DNA of 22,442 nt from Candidatus Gastranaerophilales bacterium HUM_12 (GTDB taxonomy: Bacteria; Cyanobacteriota; Vampirovibrionia; Gastranaerophilales; Gastranaerophilaceae): the NCBI GenBank assembly GCA_002102825.1, contig DABJ01000039.1, positions 21,237-43,678 on the forward strand, read 5' to 3'. Made by a program: the position numbers and the translations under genes. Below, one piece after another: positions 14,688 through 21,299 of this stretch; position 1 is the stretch's first letter; every line of letters starts with the position of its first letter. The notes under the pieces are model-generated. The model had not been told where the DNA came from and made no database searches. It saw only the letters and a program-made list of their open reading frames with translations.

Positions 14688-15305
14688 ATGATAAAAAAGA
14701 GTTTGGCATTTACTTTAGCAGAAGTTTTATTAACAATGACTATTATTGGGGTTGTTGCGGCGATGACAATTCCGACATTGCATTACCAAAGAGTCAAGAA
14801 AGAATATACTACTAAGTTGAAAAATTTCTATAGTCGTATGGATAATGCTATTTTAGATATGGAAACGGATTATGGCTCTTTTAGAGATTTGAGAAAACCT
14901 GATAATGGCAAGGGATATGATTGGTATATGAAGTATATCGACCCTTATGTAGGGCATCAATATGTTAAAGATGGTAATAAGGTTTTTTATTCAGATGGTT
15001 CGCTTCTTACAACTTTTTATTCTGGGGGTTGTTTAGATGTTGATTATGATGTGAATGGGTTGAAAGGTCCAAATCGTGCGGGGTATGATCGGTTTCGTTT
15101 CTTGTTCTGTTTTGATAAGAGTGAACGAGAGGGCTGGTTTGGTAATGACGATATCTTTTTTGGGTCTTATGGAAGCGGTTCTGTTGCTGCAGGGGCTTCT
15201 CGAGATGGTATGATATCAAAATGTCAAGAGAATGCTACATGGTGTACTCGTTTATTGCAAAATGACCAATGGGAATTTAAAGGCGATTACCCATATAAAT
15301 TCTAG
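14688..15305 (+). CDS. Type IV prepilin-like protein
   Basis: A 205-residue protein with a class III leader: a short basic MIKKSLA, then the N-methylation segment FTLAEVLLTMTIIGVVAAMTIP with Glu at +5, and a hydrophobic helix to about residue 30. The C-terminal globular part is Trp/Tyr/Gly-rich and holds four Cys, two of them near the end (SKCQENATWC), likely disulfide-bonded outside the cell. It is probably a minor pilin or pseudopilin for the machinery at 1.2-7.3 kb; the partner is inferred. The residue before the cleavage site is Ala, not the usual Gly. The ribosome site is weak (AGGG 13 bp before the ATG). Monocistronic. Confidence 0.82.
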   Translation: MIKKSLAFTLAEVLLTMTIIGVVAAMTIPTLHYQRVKKEYTTKLKNFYSRMDNAILDMETDYGSFRDLRKPDNGKGYDWYMKYIDPYVGHQYVKDGNKVFYSDGSLLTTFYSGGCLDVDYDVNGLKGPNRAGYDRFRFLFCFDKSEREGWFGNDDIFFGSYGSGSVAAGASRDGMISKCQENATWCTRLLQNDQWEFKGDYPYKF

Positions 15306-15344
15306 GTTTTGCGTTATAAGAATATTTAAAACCGGCTAATAATT

Positions 15345-15806
15345 TTAAGGTATTTTTTGTGATTCTAAAACCATCTCTGAAATGAAATTGATAAAATAAG
15401 TATTATTGTCTTTGTTAGTTTCTTGTAATGCTGAAATGTAATCTGCTCTTACAACTGGCGGAATTACAACGATATTATATCCACTTTGTAAGAGTGCCGA
15501 ATTCATTAATAATCTGGCTACTTTGCCATTTACCATCTGCAAACGGGTGAATGTTTACGAAAATTATGTGTACCATTGCCGCATATTCTACATGGTGTAA
15601 CTCGGCTTTTTAATTTTAGTAACAGCAAAATAAACTTATGTATTTTTTTCGTCAAGTTCTTCGGGGCTTGGTAACTCTACATCAGAACCTGTAATTATGA
15701 CTTGCGATGTTCTATATTTACCTGCTTTTTCACTGTCAATTTTTTCATCGAATAACTTATGTAATAACTTAACGTTCTCTTCTGTAAAAGTTTCGTTTTT
15801 TGATAA
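15345..15806 (-). pseudogene. Fic-domain (AMPylase-type) gene, broken by frameshifts and truncation
   Basis: Three minus-strand pieces match a Fic protein in order. First, 15806-15639 reads LSKNETFTEENVKLLHKLF through AGKYRTSQVIITGSDVELPSPEEL, the pre-motif region, and meets a stop at 15636-15638. Second, about 15606-15532 in another frame reads AELHHVEYAAMVH to VNIHPFADG, the start of the catalytic HPFxxGNG(K/R) motif. Third, back in the first frame, NGKVARLLMNSALLQSGY to VVIPPVVRADYISAL, ending at 15345. One extra A (plus-strand TTT at 15529-15531) splits the catalytic motif itself. The N-terminal part is missing. Fic enzymes usually attach AMP to target proteins; this copy cannot be made intact. 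It sits directly downstream of a tRNA-Arg gene. Confidence 0.85.
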
Positions 15807-15822
15807 TTAGTGCAAATATAAC

Positions 15823-15846
15823 AAAAGAGCCATTAAAGGCTCTTTT
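15823..15846 (-). terminator. Terminator of the tRNA-Arg transcript
   Basis: AAAAGAGCC (15823-15831) and its exact complement (15838-15846) close a 6-nt loop, 8 bp downstream of the tRNA on the minus strand, followed by a T-rich stretch. Confidence 0.75.
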
Positions 15847-15853
15847 AAAAATT

Positions 15854-15927
15854 TACGCCCGGCGCGATTCGAACGCGCGACCCTCTGCTTAGAAGGCAGA
15901 TGCTCTATCCAGCTGAGCTACGGACGC
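15854..15927 (-). tRNA. tRNA-Arg (anticodon TCT)
   Basis: The minus strand folds as a complete 74-nt cloverleaf: acceptor GCGTCCG/CGGGCGT (with G1.U72 and U4.G69), D arm GCTC/GAGC, anticodon stem TCTGC/GCAGA with loop CTTCTAA (anticodon TCT, reading AGA/AGG), and T arm GCGCG/CGCGC with loop TTCGAAT. The discriminator is A, and CCA is not encoded. It has its own promoter and terminator. The AGA codon it reads is frequent in the genes here. Confidence 0.96.
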
Positions 15928-15959
15928 TTACTCCGTTAAGCAAACTGCTTACAGTTTTT

Positions 15960-15987
15960 ATATTATCATGAAAAAATTTTCTTGCAA
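15960..15987 (-). promoter_or_regulatory. Promoter of tRNA-Arg
   Basis: On the minus strand TTGCAA (15982-15987), 16-bp spacer, TAATAT (15960-15965). The start is expected near 15953, about 26 nt before the mature tRNA. The -35 lies just past the stop of the Xre gene. Confidence 0.65.
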
Positions 15988-15996
15988 GTGTTTCTT

Positions 15997-16323
15997 TTAT
16001 AAAAGTGCTGTATCTCGGATTATTTTTTGGATAAATTTTAGTTTTTTAGGGTCTTTTTTTATGTATTCAAGATGTTTTTCAATGTCTTCTACTATGTTTA
16101 TTGTCGAATAATCTTCTTCATTCATAAGTAATTCATAGGGATTTATTTCAAGGATTGGTGGAATTTTTTCCAACGTTTCTGCTGTTAAAAAATTTATTCC
16201 TCGTTCAATTCTACTCAATGTTTGTTGTGAAATATTAAGCATTTCAGAAAACTCTTCTTGTGAATAACCTTTTAATTGTCTGTAGTGTTTTATGTTATTG
16301 CCTAATATCTGTTTCAAATCCAT
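15997..16323 (-). CDS. Xre-family transcriptional regulator
   Basis: A 108-residue protein with an N-terminal Cro/C1 HTH domain (about 6-62: IKHYRQLKGYSQEEFSEMLNIS, then QQTLSRIERG) and a C-terminal part ending in a helix-prone IEKHLEYIKKDPKKLKFIQKII. GGGAG 7 bp before the ATG supports the start. It is divergent from the second prepilin-like gene with a 138-bp spacer, so it may control it. The pattern repeats that of the other Xre gene: small minus-strand regulator, divergent surface-related gene. No toxin partner is seen. Confidence 0.85.
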   Translation of the reverse strand: MDLKQILGNNIKHYRQLKGYSQEEFSEMLNISQQTLSRIERGINFLTAETLEKIPPILEINPYELLMNEEDYSTINIVEDIEKHLEYIKKDPKKLKFIQKIIRDTALL

Positions 16324-16390
16324 AAGTATCTCCCTATATCAATTTTAGATATTATATTCCTTATTAACATAACGTTTATTGTTCAAACTA

Positions 16391-16419
16391 TTGATTAATA
16401 TTCGTTAAAAGTGTATAAT
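16391..16419 (+). promoter_or_regulatory. Sigma70-type promoter of the second prepilin-like gene
   Basis: TTGATT (16391-16396), 17-bp spacer, TATAAT (16414-16419). A 36-nt leader follows with AAAGGA (16448-16453) 8 bp before ATG 16462. Confidence 0.75.
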
Positions 16420-16461
16420 TAAATAAGATTACATCTTTTATGTTTCGAAAGGATTTAACGA

Positions 16462-17202
16462 ATGGCATTATTCAATAATAATAAAGCTTTTACGCTTGCA
16501 GAAATATTAATTACTCTTGGTATAATTGGTGTGGTTGCTGCGATTACAATTCCAATGTTGATGACGAAATATCATAGAATTATTGTCGAAAATAGGTTAA
16601 AAGATTCTTATGCAATCATGTCTAATGCGGTTAAAATGGCAGAAGAAGAGTATGGAGTAGGGTTTGAACCAACAGATGTTCTAACAGGTACTGGCTGGAG
16701 TCCTGAGAATTCAAAAATTGTTTTTGATAAATATTTTAGACCTTTTATGAAAATAAATTATGAATATTCTCAAGATGATTGTGTTGAGCTTTCAAAAGCA
16801 TACGGTCAAAATCCAAATTCTAGTATGTATATTGATTATAATGGAGCATGTTATAGTTTACCAAATGGTGTATCCATTATATTTTGGGCAGGGCGAAAAG
16901 ATACTGATTCTCCATATTTAATGTCTGCGCAATTTAGAATAAATCCGGCAAAGAAAAAACAAATAGAAGGCATTGATGTCTTTGGTTTTCAAATCTTTAA
17001 TTCAAATAATGGTTTAGTTGTAACTTCTGGTTTAGATCAAATTGGCTTTGAAATTTCTGATGAAAAACTTATTGAGTCTTGTGGCTCAAATTCTGATAGA
17101 ATTTCTGTTAATGGTTATAGTTGGGGAAGAGGTGCTTTCTGTATGGAATTAATTAAACGAAATAGTTGGAAAATTCCTGCAAATTACCCGTTAAAGTTCT
17201 GA
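16462..17202 (+). CDS. Type IV prepilin-like protein
   Basis: A 246-residue prepilin-like protein. The leader MALFNNNKA is followed by FTLAEILITLGIIGVVAAITIP with Glu at +5 and a hydrophobic helix; cleavage would be after Ala9, not Gly. The globular part has Cys residues (DDCVEL, GACYSLP, ESCGSN, FCMEL) likely to form disulfides, and the C-terminus WKIPANYPLKF resembles the WEFKGDYPYKF end of the other prepilin-like protein. A role as a minor pilin or pseudopilin is inferred. Its start is well supported by a ribosome site and a near-consensus promoter. It is divergent from an Xre regulator. It ends in TGA, confirming TGA as a stop in this organism. Confidence 0.85.
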   Translation: MALFNNNKAFTLAEILITLGIIGVVAAITIPMLMTKYHRIIVENRLKDSYAIMSNAVKMAEEEYGVGFEPTDVLTGTGWSPENSKIVFDKYFRPFMKINYEYSQDDCVELSKAYGQNPNSSMYIDYNGACYSLPNGVSIIFWAGRKDTDSPYLMSAQFRINPAKKKQIEGIDVFGFQIFNSNNGLVVTSGLDQIGFEISDEKLIESCGSNSDRISVNGYSWGRGAFCMELIKRNSWKIPANYPLKF

Positions 17203-17203
17203 C

Positions 17204-17228
17204 ACATTCTTTTTGCAACTGAGAATGT
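17204..17228 (+). terminator. Weak hairpin after the second prepilin-like gene
   Basis: ACATTCT (17204-17210) and AGAATGT (17222-17228) form a 7-bp stem with an 11-nt loop, followed by TTTAATAT. The loop contains the -35 of alaS, so terminator and promoter overlap. Confidence 0.4.
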
Positions 17229-17240
17229 TTAATATATAAT
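17213..17240 (+). promoter_or_regulatory. Predicted alaS promoter
   Basis: TTGCAA (17213-17218), 16-bp spacer, TATAAT (17235-17240). The start is expected near 17247. AAGGAA at 17264-17269 serves ATG 17276. Confidence 0.65.
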
Positions 17241-17264
17241 TTACTTATAGAGTAGTAAATTATA
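17235..17264. promoter_or_regulatory. Inverted repeat over the alaS -10 and start site
   Basis: Perfect 11-bp arms, TATAATTTACT (17235-17245) and AGTAAATTATA (17254-17264), around an 8-bp centre. The left arm contains the -10, the centre falls on the expected start, and the right arm reaches the ribosome site. It may be an operator or a leader hairpin. In E. coli, AlaRS represses its own gene by binding a palindrome flanking the start site. Confidence 0.5.
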
Positions 17265-17275
17265 AGGAAATTATT

Positions 17276-19909
17276 ATGCTAACCGGAAATGAAATTAGAA
17301 AATTATATCTTGACTATTTTAAAAACAAACGTCAACATACTATAGTTGAAAGTTCAAGTTTAGTGCCGGACAATCCTACTGTTTTGCTTACAACAGCAGG
17401 CATGTTGCAGTTTTTACCGATATTTTTAGGTATTAAGCCTTGTCCGTACGAACCAGCTCGTGCAACTTCTTGTCAAAAATGTGCAAGAGCCGGTGGTAAA
17501 GATTCTGATATTGAAAACGTAGGTAGAACTCCTCGCCACCATACATTTTTTGAAATGTTAGGGAACTTTTCTTTTGGCGATTATTACAAAAAAGAGATTA
17601 TTCCTTGGGCTTGGGAATTTGTTACTGAAGTTTTGAAACTTGATAAAGATAGATTGTGGATTACAATTTATGAAACTGATGAAGAAGCCTTTGATATTTG
17701 GAGAAGTGTCGGAGTTCCTGCTGAACGTATTAAACGTAAGGGTAAAAAAGACAATTTCTGGGGCCCTCCTGGGGCATCTGGTTCATGCGGACCTTGTTCA
17801 GAAATTCACTACGACCTAGGTGAAGAATACAAATGTGATGACCCTAATTGTGGTATTGATACTTGCGAATGTGACAGATGGGTTGAAATTTGGAACTTGG
17901 TGTTTACTGAGTTATATCAAGATGAAGAAGGCAACCAATCTCCTCTAGGTAAGAAAAACGTTGATACAGGCATGGGATTAGAACGTATTGCAATGGTTTG
18001 CCAAGGAGTTGCATCTACATTTGAAACTGATTTGTTAAGACCAATTATGGACAAAGTTTCAGAAATGAGCGGTGTTCCTTATAAAAAATCTGAAAAAACA
18101 GATGTATCATTGAGAATTATCACAGATCACGCAAGATGTGTTACTTTCTTGATTTCAGATGGTGTAATTCCGGGGAATGAGGGAAGAAGTTATGTTTTAC
18201 GCATGATTTTGAGAAGAGCATTGCGTCACGGAAAGATTTTGGGTATGGAATTGCCATTCTTGTATAAATTGGTTGATGTAATTGTTGAAAATTATGGAGA
18301 AGCTTATCCGGATTTAGTTAAAAACAAACAAAAAATTATTAATACTATTAAAAAAGAAGAAGAACGTTTTGCAAAAACTCTTGATAGAGGATACAAAATG
18401 TTAGATGAATTTATCAATGATAAAAAAGATATTGACGGAGAAAGTGCATTCAAACTTTATGATACTTTCGGTTTCCCATTTGAACTAACAAAAGAAATCG
18501 CAGAAGAACAAGGTTTGAAAGTTGATGAAGCCGGATTTAAGGCTGCAATGCAAGAGCAAAAAGAACGTGCAAAGGCTGCAACTGCAAAAATTAGTGTTAC
18601 AGGCGATATGAAGTATGCAAAAATCGAAAAAGAAGTTGGATCAACTGATTTTGTCGGTTATACAGATAATGAATGTTCTGATGCTAAGATTTTGGCTCAG
18701 GTTGAGGGCGAGGGTTATGTTGATATCGTTCTAAATAAAACACCATTCTATGCTGAATGTGGTGGTCAAGTAGGTGATAGCGGTTATATCGAAAATGAAA
18801 ACTTAAAAGCTGAAGTTTTAACAACATTCAAAGTGAATGATTTGTATGTTCACAGATGTAATGTTCTAAATGGTGAAGTTACAATTGGCGAGACCGTTAA
18901 AGCATATATTGATGTTCCTAGAAGAGAACAAATTCGAGTTCATCACACTTCTGCCCACTTGCTTCAAGCTGCACTTGTAAAAGTCTTGGGTTCAGAAGTT
19001 AAACAAGCAGGTTCTTATGTTGATGAGCATAGAATGAGATTTGACTTTACTTTCTCAAGAGCGATGACTCATGATGAAATTGTTAAAGTTGAAAATCTTA
19101 TGAACAAATGGATTGGCGAGGGTTATAAAGTTAATACCAAAGTTATGGGTATTAAAGAGGCTGAATTAACCGGAGCTACTGCATTGTTTGGAGAAAAATA
19201 CGGAGATACTGTTAGAGTTGTTTCTATTGAGAAAGATACAGAAAATGGTGTTGATTGTATTTCAAAAGAATTTTGTGCAGGTACTCATGCAAGACAGCTT
19301 GTTGATTTGAGAGTTGTAAAAGTTGTTTCAGAAAGTGCAATTGCTGCAGGTACAAGACGTATTGAAGCGGCTGTTTCAAATTCTGCAATTGAATATTTGA
19401 ATGCAAAATCTGCAGAGATTGATAAATTATCTACAAAATTCAAATCTCATTTTGATGAAGTTGTTGAACGTGTTGAAAAATTAACCGATGAAAATAAAGA
19501 ACTCCAAAAGCATGTTGAAAAATTAGAAGAAGAAAATGCAAGAAACAAATTTGCTTCATTTATTTCAAGAGCACAAGAAATTGATGGTGGTAAATTATTT
19601 ATTTCTAAGGTTGAGGGCTTGAAACCAATCGGAATTAAAATAGGTTTGGAATATTTGTCTAACAAACTTGGAAACAGTGTAATTATTCTTGCTGGTGAAA
19701 CTACAGTTGCGGTTAAAGTTTCTGACAATTTTGTAAAACAAGGAATTAATGCAGGTAAACTTGTTGGTGAAATCGCAAGAGCAACAGGTGCAAATGGTGG
19801 CGGACGTCCAAACTTTGCACAAGGTGGCGTTAAAGATTCTTCTAAACTTGATGAAATTTTGGCAAAAGTTGAAGAAGAAATTAAAAATAGTGCAAAAGTT
19901 CAAGCATAA
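17276..19909 (+). CDS. alaS: Alanine-tRNA ligase
   Basis: An 877-residue class IIc synthetase, normal AlaRS length. It charges tRNA-Ala and clears mischarged Ser/Gly. In order: the aminoacylation core with motif 2 (TPRHHTFFEMLGNFSFGDYY, from about residue 84), GPPGASGSCGPCSE, a Cys-rich insert (CDDPNCGIDTCEC), and motif 3 GMGLERI (about 232-238); the tRNA-binding region; the editing domain with zinc ligands HxxxH (His557, His561) and CxxxH (Cys667, His671); a coiled coil (about 720-760); and the C-terminal DHHA1 domain with GGGRPNFAQGG. The editing-site zinc ligands are intact. The usual CGGTH is CAGTH. Monocistronic, with a terminator after it. Confidence 0.97.
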   Translation: MLTGNEIRKLYLDYFKNKRQHTIVESSSLVPDNPTVLLTTAGMLQFLPIFLGIKPCPYEPARATSCQKCARAGGKDSDIENVGRTPRHHTFFEMLGNFSFGDYYKKEIIPWAWEFVTEVLKLDKDRLWITIYETDEEAFDIWRSVGVPAERIKRKGKKDNFWGPPGASGSCGPCSEIHYDLGEEYKCDDPNCGIDTCECDRWVEIWNLVFTELYQDEEGNQSPLGKKNVDTGMGLERIAMVCQGVASTFETDLLRPIMDKVSEMSGVPYKKSEKTDVSLRIITDHARCVTFLISDGVIPGNEGRSYVLRMILRRALRHGKILGMELPFLYKLVDVIVENYGEAYPDLVKNKQKIINTIKKEEERFAKTLDRGYKMLDEFINDKKDIDGESAFKLYDTFGFPFELTKEIAEEQGLKVDEAGFKAAMQEQKERAKAATAKISVTGDMKYAKIEKEVGSTDFVGYTDNECSDAKILAQVEGEGYVDIVLNKTPFYAECGGQVGDSGYIENENLKAEVLTTFKVNDLYVHRCNVLNGEVTIGETVKAYIDVPRREQIRVHHTSAHLLQAALVKVLGSEVKQAGSYVDEHRMRFDFTFSRAMTHDEIVKVENLMNKWIGEGYKVNTKVMGIKEAELTGATALFGEKYGDTVRVVSIEKDTENGVDCISKEFCAGTHARQLVDLRVVKVVSESAIAAGTRRIEAAVSNSAIEYLNAKSAEIDKLSTKFKSHFDEVVERVEKLTDENKELQKHVEKLEEENARNKFASFISRAQEIDGGKLFISKVEGLKPIGIKIGLEYLSNKLGNSVIILAGETTVAVKVSDNFVKQGINAGKLVGEIARATGANGGGRPNFAQGGVKDSSKLDEILAKVEEEIKNSAKVQA

Positions 19910-19933
19910 TTGAACTTTGTAAATATTTGTTAT

Positions 19934-19963
19934 AACCCTGTCAAATTTATTTTTGACAGGGTT
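19934..19963 (+). terminator. Terminator after alaS
   Basis: A perfect 12-bp stem, AACCCTGTCAAA (19934-19945) and its complement (19952-19963), with a 6-nt loop. Only TTTATAATTT follows, so the T tract is modest. Confidence 0.72.
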
Positions 19964-19997
19964 TATAATTTATACAAATAGTAAAAAGGAGAAAAAT

Positions 19998-20267
19998 ATG
20001 ATAAAAATTATAAAAACAAATACTTTAAATCCATTTGACAAAGCATTTTTCGGAAAAACTATGATTGCAAGGGCAAGAGATTTGAAAAATACGGGAGAAC
20101 TTTTAGTTCCATCAAATTTGAAATTAGATTGTATTGATGATTTAAATCATTTCTTTGTAAAACAATCAATTGCAAAAACTCTTGAAAAATCTCCTGTCTC
20201 TGATTCTTTTGTAAAAACTGAATTCGGTACTGATATTCCATCATTTGTCAAAAATGCAATAAAGTAG
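19998..20267 (+). CDS. Small protein of unknown function
   Basis: An 89-residue basic protein (MIKIIKTNTLNPFDKAFFG...), with no signal peptide, membrane segment or recognised motif. It is gene-like: AAAAGGAG lies 6 bp before the ATG, codon use matches the neighbours, and it is bracketed by terminators at 19934-19963 and 20299-20340. A TATAAT at 19964-19969, touching the alaS terminator, could be its -10. I do not recognise the family. Position gives no strong clue, other than that it precedes two glycine-zipper proteins of equally unknown role. Confidence 0.65.
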   Translation: MIKIIKTNTLNPFDKAFFGKTMIARARDLKNTGELLVPSNLKLDCIDDLNHFFVKQSIAKTLEKSPVSDSFVKTEFGTDIPSFVKNAIK

Positions 20268-20298
20268 TTTTGTAAAATAATTGTTAACTTTTATAAAT

Positions 20299-20340
20299 GC
20301 CACTCAAAAATTAATCAATTTTCGGGTGGCGATTTTTTTT
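20299..20340 (+). terminator. Strong rho-independent terminator
   Basis: GCCACTC (20299-20305) pairs with GGGTGGC (20324-20330, one G.U), then after one mismatch AAAATT (20307-20312) pairs with AATTTT (20317-20322). Eight T residues follow at 20333-20340. Confidence 0.88.
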
Positions 20341-20384
20341 ATATATATGTAGGTTAGGTAAAGGTATATTTAAAGGTGGTAGTT

Positions 20385-21155
20385 ATGAACATTAGTTCAA
20401 TTCGTCCTATTATCAATTATGGGAAAAGGATTTTAAAGGTTTATCCAGATGCTGCAATTGGCTTTAACACTGATATCATTGGTAAAGCAATGAGAGAAAC
20501 AAAAGGTGATGTTTGGACAAGAGCAAAAGCCGGTTTCCATGCAATAGAAAATGATGTAGCTGTAAAATCAGCTGCAGAAGGCAATTTTTTCAAGCGAATA
20601 TATAAAAACATTGTTGGTATGCCATCAACCATAAAAACTTCTGCTAAAGAGGGTTTTGAAGCTGCAAAAGAAGCTAAAAAAAGTGGAATTTGGGGTGGTA
20701 TTAAAGGTGCAACTAAAGGTTTTGGTAAAGCAATGCCATTCTTATTTGCAGGGCTTACTATTTTGGGTTCTCTTCCAAATGCAATAACTGCAACTAAAGA
20801 ACAAGGTATTGGACAAGGTATTGCAGAACTTGGAAAAACAGCTGCCAGATTAGGCGGTGGCGCTGTAGGTGCGGCAATCGGTTCAGCATTATTACCTCCT
20901 GTTGGTGGCTTTATCGGTTGGTTTGTTGGTGATTGGTTAACAGGCAAAGTAGTTGGTAAATCTTATACAGAAAAAAAGGAAGACGTTGCAACTCAATTGG
21001 CGCAAGCTCAACCATATCAACAAATGTCTCAGATGGGACAACCAATGCAACCGGCATTTAGTGGAGGAATGACAAATCCATTATATAATTATCAAGTTGC
21101 TCCTACTCAATACGACAATGATATTATGATGAAAAATTTCAACGTAATAGCTTAA
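20385..21155 (+). CDS. Glycine-zipper membrane protein, paralog A (function unknown)
   Basis: A 256-residue protein. N-terminal ~110 residues are basic and helical (GKAMRETKGDVWTRAKAG, AIENDVAVKSAAEGNFFKR). A hydrophobic segment follows (about 117-136), then a glycine-zipper segment (about 154-185: ARLGGGAVGAAIGSALLPP and GGFIGWFVGDWLTG), then a Gln/Met/Pro-rich tail ending TQYDNDIMMKNFN. There is no signal peptide. The next gene is a clear paralog along its whole length. The glycine pattern resembles membrane-inserting segments of bacteriocin- or pore-type proteins, but that is only a resemblance. ATG 20385 has AAGGTGG 5 bp upstream; in-frame GTG 20376 lies within that ribosome site and is less likely. 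Confidence 0.7.
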   Translation: MNISSIRPIINYGKRILKVYPDAAIGFNTDIIGKAMRETKGDVWTRAKAGFHAIENDVAVKSAAEGNFFKRIYKNIVGMPSTIKTSAKEGFEAAKEAKKSGIWGGIKGATKGFGKAMPFLFAGLTILGSLPNAITATKEQGIGQGIAELGKTAARLGGGAVGAAIGSALLPPVGGFIGWFVGDWLTGKVVGKSYTEKKEDVATQLAQAQPYQQMSQMGQPMQPAFSGGMTNPLYNYQVAPTQYDNDIMMKNFNVIA

Positions 21156-21183
21156 TTACCCCACATTTAATAAATAAAATACG

Positions 21184-21213
21184 AACGGTCACTAAGTAAA
21201 ATTTGTGACCGTT
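21184..21213 (+). terminator. Terminator after paralog A
   Basis: Perfect 9-bp stem AACGGTCAC (21184-21192) / GTGACCGTT (21205-21213) with a 12-nt loop, followed by TTAATATT. It separates the two paralogs, which are therefore probably transcribed independently. Confidence 0.7.
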
Positions 21214-21243
21214 TAATATTACTTAATAATTGTAGCAATTTTC

Positions 21244-21266
21244 ATATCTAAAAATACTTTAGATAT
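21244..21266. repeat. Inverted repeat before paralog B
   Basis: ATATCTAAA (21244-21252) and TTTAGATAT (21258-21266) flank a 5-nt centre, 34 bp before the start codon. It overlaps the area where a -10 (GATATA/TATATA) would lie, so it may be an operator or leader hairpin. No such repeat is found before paralog A. Confidence 0.45.
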
Positions 21267-21299
21267 ATACAGGGGATATAAATTTACGGGGAAAAGAAA

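Noticed and set aside
15305..15333. GGTTTT/AAAACC hairpin after the first prepilin-like gene as its terminator
   Set aside because: Six-bp AT-rich stem, 17-nt loop and no T tract; too weak to call.
15235..15599. Shared 12-mer CTACATGGTGTA in the first prepilin-like gene (15235-15246) and in the Fic pseudogene (15588-15599)
   Set aside because: In the second place it encodes, on the other strand, the HHVE of the Fic sequence, so both occurrences are explained by coding; no longer similarity flanks them.
20441..20947. A 168-codon open frame antisense to glycine-zipper paralog A, and a similar one (21542-21856) antisense to paralog B
   Set aside because: They mirror the repetitive Gly/Ala codons of the sense genes, give Pro/Ala-rich low-complexity protein, and have no ribosome sites.
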